Source of the DNA: Elysia marginata
Taxonomy: Eukaryota; Mollusca; Gastropoda; Plakobranchidae
Reading direction: 5' to 3'
DNA: 43,174 nucleotides
Assembly: GCA_019649035.1 (NCBI GenBank)
Contig: BMAT01009968.1
Coordinates: forward strand, 82,248-125,421
The translations under genes were made by a program, and so were the position numbers. The notes below the pieces were generated by a model. It made no database searches. It was not told the DNA's origin and worked only from the letters and a program-made list of their open reading frames with translations. Numbering within the stretch: position 1 is the stretch's first letter; every line of letters starts with the position of its first letter. Below are positions 22,761 through 35,700 of this stretch, piece after piece.

Positions 22761-24037
22761 AAATGTGTACGATTATTTTCATTTGAGTGGGCTGTACTGT
22801 ATAATGGGTCCAAGCAATAGCGTATCAAGAAAAATGGAGCATGTCTGTGTGTGTTTATAGAGGAATTGGAGTGGTTGATGTTTTTTGTTCTTTTTGTTGT
22901 TGTTGTTGTCACTGTTGTTTTTCTTTTTTTGTGTTTTTGTTCTTTTTTAAGAGGGGGGAGCGACGGAGCTGGCGACTTTCTTCGGCGTGGGATTTGGAAA
23001 GAGTGTGTTATTTTAGTGTTGAATGGAAGTCGTCTCGATTCCTGCAGGTTGCGCCCATGATTTACTAGTTTACTTGACGCGTTTGTCAGTCAATAATCCG
23101 ATAATAATGGAAAAACGGCATAACACTAAAAATCATGGCGACTAGGCCATTTTAATTGCCCTTTCTTTTTAAAGCAAATCAACGCGTGTTTGGTCAGACG
23201 TCCTGTGATCCGTTTTTCGCTTTCCAATAGTACGTTCCCATGGGAAAGGGTGTGTAAGTGATAGGGAAAGAATTGTATTCTAAGTCTCCGTTTCGGATTC
23301 GATCCGGAGTTTTCCGTACAGTATACGCGTCATGTGAAACGGGCTTAAGGCAACTTACTTCAAGAAGCCCTGGGAACAAAATAATATATGCAAACAAAAA
23401 AGGTATTCAGTCCACATTAAAATCCAAATGGAGGTAATAATAAGGACCTAAGCAGGACTAAATAAATACTGATTGAAATGAATTTTTTTTAAAAGAATGT
23501 AGACCTGTATACCGCAGGCTAAGTTCTGTAAAACTAAAGTAAGAAGACGTAGAAATGGGATGTATGAAGATATTAAGCCTCAGCCGAACATGCACAACTC
23601 CTTACACAAGACTTTTATAAACTGTACACGCTTTCGGGAGAATTTTGCTCTACAATTATTGAAAGTTTTACGATAAATTTTATATCGCTGTTGGGAACTG
23701 ACAGTGGAGACACGAAGAAAGAGGGGGAGCCAGAGTGTTTGTGTGTGTGTGTGGGGGGGGGAGTCCTATTGAACTATCATGGCCCTTTCACCTTTATAAT
23801 ATTTTATATCTTGCCTGACACACTTTTCTGTTCTCTAAAAGGACCTCTCCATGACAATAATATTATGAAATGTATCAAAGGCGTAAAACTCAAGGCCGTC
23901 AGTCTCATAGCGTTAGAAAAAGTCACGTTAAATTTTGGAACCTTTGGTTTAGTGTCACTGTCACATGCACCAGGCCTGCCGAGGCGTTGATGGCCCCTTT
24001 TCTACGTCTCCCGTTCCCTTGACACAAAGCACACGAT

Positions 24038-24039
<2 letters not shown>

Positions 24040-24073
<34 letters not shown>
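24040..24073. repeat. (CT)n microsatellite
   Basis: About 17 CT units, followed by impure CT-rich sequence to about 24095. Confidence 0.95.
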
Positions 24074-24079
<6 letters not shown>

Positions 24080-24896
24080 CACTCTCTCACTCTCCCATTC
24101 ATCCAAAGAAAAGAGACCTGGGGTCACCCTCAACAAACCGAGGCCCACTGTGACGGCTCTCTAGGCTTACTGGTTTATACAGTCAAGCTTGGAGATAGAT
24201 AAACCCCGAGATACTAGAGATAGGCTTACGGCGCATACCTGAGCTACAGTTAAATTCTCTTGATTCTGGAGTGTGTGCAGCAGGGATAGAAATTATTATA
24301 AACATTTACAGGTAAGAGTTTAAATGTCTGTATTTATAATCTAGAATCCGGATTAAATTTATAAAAGCCATCTCATAGATTAGAAAACAATTGAATAGGC
24401 CTGTAATCATTATAAACATTGGGATCAATAGGGTTCCAGAATCAAACAGATTACACGTACCGGTATTGCTTTTGATTAGCTTTTAAAATAATTTGTTTTA
24501 GGCCTAACCAGACGAAACATAGATCTAGATATAGGGGTAGATAGAATCTTATCTGGTTTAGATTAGTAGACCTTTGTTACCCTAATAGCTTGTCAGTAGG
24601 CCTAATGATCTGTGTGGCAGTTGGAACTCTATGTGAAAATGCAAAGTGATCATTGGGAGCTACCAAACGTAATGATTAGAATCTAAAACCTGCCATTATC
24701 TTTTTGTTAGTTGAGTTAAAAAGCATTGTTCATGGCACCAGGGGTAGGGAAGGGATAGGTGTTAAGTACTGTTTACAGATGGGGGTCCTGTTAATTCAAC
24801 AGTTAGAAAAAGTAACGAAAAAGAAAACAAAAAGATCTGTTTGGAATAATTATGCATGTAGCATAATAAATGGGTGGGGTAGTGTAGCCCCCGTAA

Positions 24897-24912
24897 CCCC
24901 CCCCCCCCCCCC
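24897..24912. repeat. Poly(C) run, 16 bp
   Basis: Homopolymer tract in intergenic sequence; its length may be uncertain in the assembly. Confidence 0.95.
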
Positions 24913-25142
24913 TCTCCAGTTCGGCCCTGTTGTTGTCGTCTTAATGTTCAAGCTAGGAAAAGGAAAGACTCATATTGATAATTGTTTTGAACGTATTTAG
25001 TCAAGGGCTTTTCAAGGCAAGACTTGAACTTCTGATAACGAAGTATTTGATTTTCAACTGACCAGGAAGTTAATTGTGTTCTCCAATTCGTTTACTCCTC
25101 CAACCACATTCTCTTCCTTCTCCCTATCTTCCCCTCCTCCGC

Positions 25143-25187
25143 CTCTTCTTCTTCTTCTTCTTCTTCTTCTTCTTCTTCTTCTTCTTC
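25143..25187. repeat. (CTT)n microsatellite
   Basis: Fifteen CTT units. The overlapping open frames on both strands are low-complexity artefacts of this tract. Confidence 0.97.
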
Positions 25188-25384
25188 ATGGACACCGTCA
25201 CTTCTTATCATCATCATCATCTGCTCCTTCCTCTTCCTCTTTGTTTTTCTTTGTACCGACTTATGTCTTGCTCGTGGTCGCCGTATGCTGGTGATGTTCA
25301 ACACGAAAACTAGATTATCAGTCTACTTTTTGTTTCCAATAACACTTCAAGCCATACTTTTACATTTTTTTATTTTGAAAATAT

Positions 25385-25396
25385 GGGGGGGGGGGG
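25385..25396. repeat. Poly(G) run, 12 bp
   Basis: Homopolymer tract in intergenic sequence. Confidence 0.95.
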
Positions 25397-26103
25397 TAAT
25401 ACGTTGAAATGCCTATAACTTTCAATACGCTTACTTCTTGGTGGATCTCTATTCCTATAACTGTAGTTACAGGCCTATTATCATTCATTATAATGGTTCA
25501 TAGATTTGTACATTACCTCTTTGTGTTTTTATCTATGGAGGTCAATGATTTATCTGATAGTAGCTCGTGGCAATTTTATCATGTGTTAAATAAAATAACT
25601 AAGAGAAGAAAAACATAATAGCTGTTTACGTTCTGATGATCCAAGCAATCAGCTTTCTGATTACTTTCACCTGGAAAAAATTTTGAAAATAACGGAGCAA
25701 ATTTTCCACAGCTTCTATCTCGTTCTAAAAATAGAGGCACATCGTGACTGATATAGGCCTGGTGGCCTGATTGAAAAAAAAATGTTTTTCCTGCCCACTT
25801 CACGCTGGGGGAAACCGATTAAGGTCCAGGATATGAAAAAGTCTTTACATCTCTAGTCTAGCCACTGTTGTAGGCAGTAGCGAAGCACGTTTTACTTCCT
25901 TGTTTTTTGTTATTAAGGATAGACGCCACAGGCGAGTTTTGACTTTGGCTTTCAGTAGTCTAAACTCCTCGATTCTGGCGACTGTCGGTAAGGTAAATGC
26001 AGTATTTTTTTACATATTCTTTAGAATATTTTATATTTTTTACCTCAGATTCGTCTTCAAAACTTAGTGATATGACATACCAAGGTAGGCTTACAGCGCG
26101 AAT

Positions 26104-26282
26104 GAGTCGGATGTCGAAAGGTCTAATTTGATTACACTGCATTTATAAACTTTTAGATATATTCCCTTTTCTCTAAAATTTAAAGCAAAAGGATTTCTAT
26201 ATCTGACCACAAAATTTAGTAACTTAATACAGTTTTAAGCGTTTGAAAGCTCAGAAAATGTTATAGTTGCGACATCCGACTC
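26104..26282. repeat. 13-bp inverted repeat, possible short element
   Basis: GAGTCGGATGTCG (26104-26116) and its reverse complement (26270-26282) bracket about 150 bp. Similarity just outside the arms is weak and no target duplication is seen. Confidence 0.5.
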
Positions 26283-26586
26283 GCTTTCACTGGCTGCGAC
26301 TTCTTGGCTTTTATAAGAATTTTTATAACTATAAAATAGAAGTCTTTAGAGGTGTTTCTTTTTCGCATCGGTAAAATTTTTCTAGTTCAACATTTGCAGC
26401 AATAAGTGATTAAACCTAAAAGATTTATGCCATAACAGTAACTTTAAAATCCATAAAGAGTGAATGCATCTGGAGCTCAGTAAATTTTGATTTTTTTTCA
26501 CAATTTATTCTACCGTTACGTGGTAAACAGAATAAAGAATTGTTTGATATGTTTTGCTTGTCACAATCGAAAGCAGAACAAGTCTA

Positions 26587-26866
26587 TGACTCTCTCTCCC
26601 TTTCTCTCTTTCTGTCTCTCTATTAGTCTCTAGAGCTCTCTTTCTATCTGTCTCTCTCTGTACCTCTGGCTATCTCTCTCCCAACCCCCGCCACCTCTGT
26701 CTGTCTGCGTGTTTCTCTCCCGCTGTCTCTCTCTCTCTCTCTTCCCTGCCTGTCTGTGTATTTCCTTCCTCTGCCTGTCTGTCTGTCTCTCTATCTCGCT
26801 GTCTTTCTCCCGCACTCACTGCCTCTCTGTCTGCATGTCTCACTCGGACCCCCCCCTCCCCTGTGT
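26587..26866. repeat. Impure CT/CTGT-rich low-complexity tract
   Basis: About 280 bp of ctct, ctgtctgt and ccct runs. The frames through it on both strands are composition artefacts. Confidence 0.9.
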
Positions 26867-28633
26867 CTATCTCAACCCTCTAATAAAGTACTATTCATGC
26901 TTCATGCACTAGCTAATCTAGCTCACCCAATTATTTGTGACTTATCCGTAGGCCAAAGCGCATGTCACCAACTTTTATTTCAAGAACCTTCTTGGACATC
27001 TCGTAAATGTAAAGTTGTTTTTTTTTTCCACGCCATTAGCCCATTAATCTCCATCCCAGATTTCTCATCTTGTCTGTGATTTGATCTAGGCTACCTATAT
27101 CGCGTTTAAGATCCATTGGCCAAAGGTTCGACTTTAACCGATGGTGGCTGCGACAAGGCGAAAGTGATTTTACGTTTTACTATGTTGCTAAGGAAACTTA
27201 ATATAATAGAACAATCGCAACAATCTTTTTCTTCCTTACGAGTAGGCCTCCAAACGTTGACATAAGAGGACATAGTGGGCGTTATAGACCTGCCGCAACC
27301 ATTTAAACGATTTCATTTTTCCCTTTAGATCTAGGTTGCAAGAGCCTTGTACGCCATAGACAACGGTGTACGCCCACAACCAATGCAAAGACCACAATCA
27401 TTTTTTTTTTTTGTCTTTTATCTTCAACCCTTTCTCTCCGTAGGCTATAATAATCATCTGAGGGAGCCTTGAAGACGTTATGCACTTAAAAGACGTTGTC
27501 TCTAAAACAAGGCTCTTGCTGTTTTAGTGTCAGCAAGCCCACTGTCTCTTTTCTTTGCCAACATCCCATTATCTTGATTGCTTTGCCTACTCATGCACAG
27601 CTGACCAACGAGATGACCTACTGTAGGTTAACTTAAGAGTGATTGTGTGGCTAAGTACGTGTGAGATTTTTTTACTAGGAGGAAGAATCTGACGCATTTG
27701 AGAGCTTGAAAAATAGTTTAAAAAGAGAATAACGTCACCTTTTGAGAAATGAAGACAATGCAGGTACCGGGTATTTGATTAATTTCAAAAGGAGCAGGGT
27801 AAGAGGCTTACTAGCTGTTTTTTTTTAAATCACGAAATCATGCTCATTTTGTTTCTGCATGAGTTATGAGAAGTAGGCCTGTTAGTTTTCCTTTTGAAAA
27901 GACGAAACTGGTCGGTTGTTCAGACTGAGGTCAGTAAATAAGAGACATTAGCCTACTTTTCGTTGACATCTTCACGAGCTTGACATTCAACAAGCTTAGT
28001 CAACTTCATACTATGCGTCCAATGTACGGAGTCAAGTACACGACATAATAATTTTTTATGCGTTCACTGCTTGTTGTTTTGTTTTATTGTGTCAGCCTAG
28101 AGAGTAAAATAGGCCTAACATTATCTTTATCTTATTCTTTGCTCGCCACAATTGCCCGTTTTGTGTCTAGAAATTAGAATAGCCAACTTAGCCACCACGA
28201 ACCGCATCGAAACGTGTTTGTCCTAAATTTAAAAAATCTAAAACCACTTAGTACCGGACAGGGCCCTCTTGAAAGATGAATCACTTGCAATGACGTTTAA
28301 GGTATATTATAATGCACAGCAGTAACTTATCGTTTATCAGATAAAAGTAAACCATTCAACATCATTTCATTGGAGACAATGCCCTTCATGATGTTCTAGA
28401 TCAGATAGTGGATCTCTTTCGAAACACATTAGGGCAGTTGGTGCAATAGGGACACTGTGAACAATTAAAGGTAGTCGTTGTAGTTTTCTCTGTCATGGAT
28501 CTTTTTAAGGCTTATTAGAAATTGATTTTGCGTCATGTTGTTGGTGAAACAATAACTTATGACGCTCTCAAATTAAAAGGTTTACTTATGACTGCGCCTT
28601 CTATATTGGCCTCGTACTACCACTGCAACTAGA

Positions 28634-28634
28634 T

Positions 28635-28676
<42 letters not shown>

Positions 28677-28770
28677 TACTACTATACTGCTACCACTACT
28701 AGGTCTACTACTACTCCACTACAGTAGCCTACTACTACTACTACTACTACGACTACTACTACTACTACTG

Positions 28771-28810
<40 letters not shown>
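28634..28810. repeat. (CTA)n microsatellite, two blocks
   Basis: Blocks at 28634-28675 and 28729-28810, separated by degenerate copies. The serine-rich minus-strand frame across it is an artefact. Confidence 0.95.
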
Positions 28811-29236
28811 CGGTACCTCTTCTTCTCCTCCTCCCCGTCCTCCCCCTCGTTGTCTTTATTCTCGTTCGTCTTCTCCTCACCTTTCTTGCAACTGAGTTCA
28901 TTTTATCAATGGCAACTGGTGAGTTCGATTTCTTCACTGTGATATCAATTTTCAGATTTGGTAGTTGGACAGCTCTTGTCATGTCGCCGTATAAATCGAG
29001 AAAAGTAACATTAATCTATGAAACGTGAAGCTTTTAAAGCTATCTGTTCCAATGTGTTTTTATGCTGTGAAAAAATTTTCTGATCAACACCGAGACTAAC
29101 GGTGAAAATCTGAGGATAAGTAGCTTGGCCAGTAATAAGTTAGCACATAGGCCTGTCATCTCTTATACAGCTGTGTAATCCCTGCATTCATGTACAGCAA
29201 TTCTATTATTATATTATATAAAGTTTTGTCTTTCAG

Positions 29237-29365
29237 AAAAGCCTTTGTGGCTGATTTAGTGCATTATGGCGGGAAAGTTGTCCGAGAACACTGTTGAATT
29301 TTGGAGGAAAAAATGCAATGACCAGGAAGAGATTATCAAGACTTTGAGCGGACACTGCGTCAAAG
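29237..29365 (+). CDS. SHTN1: SHTN1 start exon (5' UTR plus residues 1-33)
   Basis: Acceptor gtctttcag, then 29 bases of 5' UTR and ATG at 29266 with A at -3 and G at +4. Encodes MAGKLSENTVEFWRKKCNDQ and on to GHCVK. Donor AAAG|gtaagt. The upstream acceptor shows that a non-coding exon precedes it. Confidence 0.9.
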
Positions 29366-32300
29366 GTAAGTTGTACATTAAAATCCATAGCGCATCCATT
29401 ATGTTAAGGCTATTATCATGTACATTGTCATTCTGTCATCGATTGAAATTAGTTAAGCCTATATAACTATATAGCCGTTTAGAGAGTCTCAAAAGTATGT
29501 GTGAGTAAGGATGTTTTCTTAAAACGCCAATAAAAGCATGGTTATCATTACAATCATCATTGCAAGCATCATCGTCACTATTAATTACAGATGTCATTGC
29601 CATCTCTGCAGCAAAAGCAACTTCATCATCACAATAGTTAGCATCGTGATGACCAATGGCATTATTTCCCCCTTATCATACCATATCATCATCATCAGCC
29701 TCATAATCTTCAACATCTGTTTTATTACTTGTGTAATAATGATAATAATGAAAATGATGATATCGATAATAGTGATAGTAATCGTCAGTTTTGTCACCAT
29801 CAGTATCTTCATTATTAACAACAGGAACAGCACAAAAATCACATCATTCTTATTACTGGTCATCATCATTCTTAACTTTTGTACAAAAAATACGAACATT
29901 GTACAACTCTTATTAATGTTTTATTTCGCAAAGAATGTTCATGTTTGAGGTTTTTATAGGTTTTTCCTAGTATGAAATTTTTTAAAAAACAAGCGTGGCG
30001 GTCCTTGTGGTAATGAAAACTGAAATATACAGCCATGTCTGTCTTAAGTCTTTTTTTTTTAATTATCAAAATCATCATATCATATCAACATCTTTGATAG
30101 CTGGTAGGCCTATAAAGTATCTCTGCAACTTTTTGTAGGCTATTACTTTATATGAAAAGGTAAACTCACCGCTGCAACAACAACCTAATAGGAAGTAAAC
30201 AAGTTCAGAATATGTCACACAAAACTCAAAATCCTGTGACAAAATAGTTTCTCTTGTGTTGAACAAAATTATTATATACATCCATGTAAGTCTCTGATAT
30301 TACATGTATTACTGTCAATTCATTTGTCTTTTCCAGTCATTTCCAAACATGAAGAGCTTCTCATGAAATTAAAGAAAACACAAGATCAGGTATATCGTAT
30401 ATCTTGTCCACATTTTTAAAGCTTATTATTCAGTAACTTTTTTTTTCACTTGACACTATAGTCAAAAAACATTACTTTTAGTAGGCCAATGACTTGAAAA
30501 ATAAATCCTTGGAATGTTTTTTTTCTAATTCAAGGCAAGTAATCTTTTTGTCTGGAATTTTTTCAATAGACTGTTCAATTAATTATAACATGCTTAACAC
30601 TTAGTACGGGTAGACTAACACGTCGCCCATTTGCCTTTAAAGGGCTCTTCGAAATTAGTCAGATGTCAATTTTTCACATTAACATACACTTATATTTTTT
30701 ATTTTTAGTGTTAGAACTGCTTGAAGTCTTCCTTTATTAATTATTTACATATTTAAAACAGAGTAAGAAAAAGAATATTTTTTAGTTACAAATTTAACCC
30801 ATGAGACATCATTACTCTGCATTCGTATTTTAGGAAAAGAATTCTTTGTCGTTCACAAAAATTCAACGCACTCTTTGTTCGAAGAACTCTGAAACCATTT
30901 TAGTTAACTAAGAGGTACCCTAGACTGGTCATAATGGTTTTGTGTAAAAACTTTTTTATGTTTATGGTGCTTTATTATTTCACAGTACGGGGTGCTGGTT
31001 GATAAGCTGAAGGACCAAAAGGAACAAGTTAAGAAGGCCAGAGATGGTAAGTCAATGTGCTATTTTGGTATTTTTAAGGAAAACATTTTTTTCACTGTCC
31101 TTTTTTCCAAAAAAATTTTTTTTCACATTAGTCTCTCCATTATAATGCCTTCTTCGTTGATCAAGATTAAATTTACATCTTCTCTATCTCTCAATATTAT
31201 AATGTTGAATTTGTGCACTAGGTGTGATTACAAAACCAGGAGTGTTCCTGCTTAAATTTGTCTTGCACTTTTGGAAAACTATCTTTTTTGTAGTATTTCT
31301 CCACATTGAGGATGTCTCTTACGCCAACTAACAAAATACATAAGTAAACTACAGTGAACCTTATACCTAACAAACTTGATATTAATGAAACCTTGCATTC
31401 AACGAGCTTAAATCAAGTCTCACTTTTTTCTTTTTTCTTCATTATCAATTTACTTTTATAGAGGGACTAACTTAAGACCAATTTCGTTTTCAACAAACTA
31501 AACATGAAGCTGAAATAATGGTAGCTCTTTTCTTAGCTTATGTTGTAGTATGTTTATAAAGCAGCTATACAACTATCAGAAAGAGAAAGAGAGGGACACT
31601 ATATCAGCAGAACAAAAATCAAACATTGCAAAACCTTGCAGCACTATACGAATTTGTTTGATTATTTGCATACCTAAAAAGATTTCATTTGAAGGTTGAT
31701 GTTGTAGAACTTTCTCTTTTTGCTCGTGTTGGGCTTCTTTAATGTTGAAGAGACTTTATTTTCAACAAACCTTGGCTTCGATACACTTTTAAAATTTTCC
31801 TGAGATGTTTGTACTGCATTAAAATGAACCCTAAAAATAATTAATTATCTAACCTCAAGAAGTGTTGTGAAGATCTTTGTGAAATTGTTCAAAGTTACCA
31901 ATGTCTTGTAATTCATGGTTGTATGTCGCATTAGAGAAACAAACCTTTCAATTTTTTTGTTAAATTCACAGTTTTGGGCCCTGTCATGAGAGAATATCAA
32001 GAGCTAAAGGAGAAATATGATATTGCCATTGGCTGTCAAAGAGAGGCAGAGTCGTTTGCATCAAAAGTAAATTGAAGACTTTTTACTCTTTTTGAGTTTG
32101 TTGACTTTTTCAGTCACCAGTTTTTCAGGAATGGTATTTTTTCTTACTAAGTAGTCATTAAGTTTTAGTATTTACAAGTTTAATCACAACATAATCGTTC
32201 CTGTTTGTTGACAAAGTTTAAGCCGATAAATAAATAAATACAAATGAATGATCTGAAATAGAATTCATTGCTATGGTAGTATCAATGTTCTTTTTATTAT

Positions 32301-32711
32301 TCATAAAATACATGTTGTAACAAATGTTTCTTGATTTTGCATTAATGTTAAAAGTATACTTTTTTTTTCTATTTAGCGTTACAGTTTACACATAATTGCA
32401 TTTATTACTCATTTTTCACTTCTTTTTATCTTTGCATTTTTTTGTCCTGTCTTAAAAACTATTGTATATATCTATTTGCCATCCTTAATTTCTGACAAAC
32501 GAGCTCTGGAACCACTCACACCATCACATGTTTTTAGATCAATTCAATTTAATTCAATTTTATTCAGTCAATACAAGGTTACATTAGTAAATGTATTGAA
32601 AATAAGCAATGCTTAGTCAGGCTTGCAGATTCAAAGATTATGAATATTATAGTAAAGTACACTATTATAGGTTACCAATACATGTAATTAAGAAATGAAA
32701 TGTTATCTCTC

Positions 32712-32772
<61 letters not shown>

Positions 32773-35700
32773 TTCTTTCTCTCTTTCTCTCTCTCTTCCT
32801 CTCTCTCTTTCTGTGTAGCATTCTCTCCCTTTTGTCGCAGAGAACAAGAAATGCATGCACTCCTCTTAACACACCCCGCTCAACGAAACGCCTTTTCCTA
32901 ATGTGTCCTTCATTCATCAAAAGATTCAATTAGAATAATCTCTTAATTCTAATCCCATTAAAATGTTTTACGGCTATCCTATGTTATGTGCATCTCTTCT
33001 CAGGTCAACTCTGACAATAAGAAGATAAAACGTCAGAGCCAGATGCTTATGAGCAAATTTGCTTCTGGAACAAATTTTGTGTCTATTAATTTTGAGGAGG
33101 AGATTGATGATGTGGATGAGGAGCCAAAGAAGTACTATGAATCACTGGACACGAAAATTGAAGGTCTCTTTTGTTACATTTATTATCTCGGATACTGTTA
33201 TTTAAAAAAAGTATCTTTTTCTCTGATTAAGCTTGAAATGTTTTGGACGTTCATATTTTATATTTTCATCCATGCCAGAAAATGAATTTGACATGACAGT
33301 GCCCATGTAGCCTACTGAATACAGTATTTTACAGTATCCAAGAACGCCTGTTTTTTAAATTCATATAATGTTGGCTAAGTTCATATTGAGTCAGTTACAA
33401 CAATTGTTAAAAAAAACAACTTTAAACAAAAATGTAATTGAAAATGTAGATTTTCAAAGTTACTTTATAGAATAAAAAGGTTTTCTTTGTCAAAAAAGTG
33501 CCGGTGGAAACCATATAAAACAAAACATTGCTAATAAGAGAGATTTCAAAATCCCCATTTTTCACTCTAGTTGGGCTATGCGGTTTTTTTTAATTAACAA
33601 TCACCCAAAGCAGATATTTTTTTTTTACTAGAACATAGCCATAACTATAGAGCCCATCATGAAAAGACAGAAAAAGTATAAAAGAAAGCTCTCATTATTC
33701 CAATGTCTCAAGCCTTCTCACATTATGTTTCCTTATGGAGACGTTTTCTTACCTTTCCGCTCTCTGTGCATGTAGGAGGATCCTACCAATTGGCTTTCCC
33801 TTGCTGGTACATGGTCCATAGATATAAAGGTTCATTTATACATACCCCAAACACAACTTTTTTTAGCAGTTTAGTCAGTCAAATAGAGCGCAAACACGGA
33901 AAACTGTTGACCGATATTGAGGCTGATTGCCTTTTTTTAACTTGTGAGAATTAAATTTGGTTACAAGAAAATGATTTTTTCAAATTTTCATATCAGAATC
34001 ATATTCCTGGTTTCATTCTTGTGCAGTTAGGCCTACATATCAAACACCTGTTTTATCCATTGTCATGGCATCGACATACCCTTCAAGCAAAGTAGACTAA
34101 CTATGCATAGCTTTCTGTTGCAAAAGCCATGGTTAAAAGTTTCTATATTTGGAAATTATACAAGGGAGTTGGTACTAGCTCATTGGTTGATACACCTTAA
34201 TAGCAAAAAAGCCACTGTGGCGTTTCAAAAAAATGGCTCTGGAGGCAATCTTTGCGGTCAACCGTTCGAACAGATCTATTTGAACGGTTTGTCTATAATA
34301 TGACTAAACCATTTCATTAAGAAAAACCGCGTTCACATTTGAGCTCTGTAGCCTATAGGGCCCCTATATATATGGACTATAAAACTGTGAGGTATTGTAA
34401 TGGTCGAGTGTCTAAATATATGTGCAGCATTTCCACAAAATGAGTTTAGTTGCTTAGGCTATTCATGGTATAAAGTCCTATTGAAAATTATAATGTAATA
34501 ATAATTGTGATTTTATATTGTGCTGTATCCAAATAAATATTTTTAGCCCAAGGCCCATTACAATGCTCACATCACTCACACAACATAGAAGACTCAGCAC
34601 AGCTAACTTAAAATAAATGTATGTTATAGTGCATGTGTGTCTGGGTTTGTATGTCTGTTTGAGATTTTCCTGTCCATCCTTGACTTCAAAGTCGGTTTCA
34701 GACCTAATGTTACGGTGGGCATACAAGAAAACAGTTATACATGTACAGTTCTTGGTAGATATACATATGTATTGCCTTTTACCATCATAAAAAAGTTGAA
34801 AGTGGTTTATGCACTCTTGCAATCTTAGGCAATGGAAAATCTTGAATAATTTTTTTCTGAAAAAGGGCTTCATTGATCTGCTATTTTCCAAACATGATAA
34901 TTTCAGACATAAAAAGATAATACGAGAACAATTGTTCCTGTACCTGTGCTTTATAAAGATGTTTTCATTAGTGTTATTATGTCTAAATCTCCAAATTTTG
35001 AATATTTATGTAAATAACTTTTTTACTTTTATTGTACACAGTACAGTCTGATAAATTCATGTATTATTCCACTCAGAACTTAGTGCTGAGAAAGCAAGTC
35101 TCACTGCCAGTGTCAAAGTTCTCACAGAGGATTTAGATATTGAAAAAGAGAAAAATGCTGCTCTAAAGAAAAGAGTAAGTGCAGATTTTAAGACTAAATT
35201 ACAGTCTAAAAAAGACTAAGTGCAGATTTTAATTATGGGAATAACAGTCTAGTCCTGATATTTTAAACCCCAGGGGAATAAAATTTGACTTTAAATTATT
35301 TGAAATTTACCTTAACACTATATTTATGTTACAAAGAAAGAATAAATTTGGTAATCAAACTTTTGTTCAAATGAAATCAATATTGGAATTATCCAGGTTC
35401 AGATTATCTAGACTCAACTGTAAAATAACATTGGCTTCAATGTTATCATTTTCATTGTATTAGCTTAATGTCACTTTCAAATGAGTATTAAACAAATGTG
35501 CATCTAGGAACATTATTTCATCAAACCAAAAGGTATTTTATTTCTCTTTTAGTATGCCATTTTAAAGAATGGAGTAAGAAAAAAGCATAAAATATATTAT
35601 TGCAAATAATAAGTCATGAGCAAAGAAGGCTAGTAATGGCTCTCGTGATATTCTTTCAATTTTATCTCACTTTCATGTTTTACACGCTTCTTGGTTTCTC

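Larger units (their letters stand above)
22094..22993. mobile_element. Foldback-like element with 70-80-bp inverted ends
   Basis: Left arm 22094-22175 and right arm 22923-22993 are near-exact reverse complements. Shared outer part ATCCCACGCCGAAGAAAGTC then GCCAGCTCCGTC; shared inner part CTCTTAAAAAAGAAC then AAAAACACAAAAAA. They differ mainly in a C run (18 C on the left, 6 G on the right). About 750 bp lies between them, including the SINE at 22437. I see no clear target duplication or transposase, so the class is open. Confidence 0.75.
23000..29236. other. Intergenic and presumed SHTN1 upstream region, no gene seen
   Basis: Apart from the repeats listed separately I find no coding exon. 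The SHTN1 start exon opens with a splice acceptor, so at least one non-coding first exon and the promoter probably lie here, but I cannot place them. The region has more CpG than the introns. A 13-bp inverted repeat GCAAGAGCCTTGT (27338-27350 and 27507-27519) is also present. Confidence 0.5.

Noticed and set aside
22535-22912. 125-residue frame on the minus strand
   Set aside because: Runs through the SINE and the right part of the inverted repeat; no recognisable domain.
28719-28982. Serine-rich 87-residue frame on the minus strand
   Set aside because: Product of the (CTA)n microsatellite; no splice or family support.
29538-29948. 136-residue isoleucine-rich frame
   Set aside because: Composition of an ATC-rich low-complexity intron tract inside SHTN1.
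31350-31400. TACAGTGAACC start of another pogo-like element
   Set aside because: One end only; I could not find the matching inverted end downstream.
32665-32933. Arg/Glu-rich and Ser/Leu-rich frames on both strands
   Set aside because: Caused by the (CT)n microsatellite in an SHTN1 intron.
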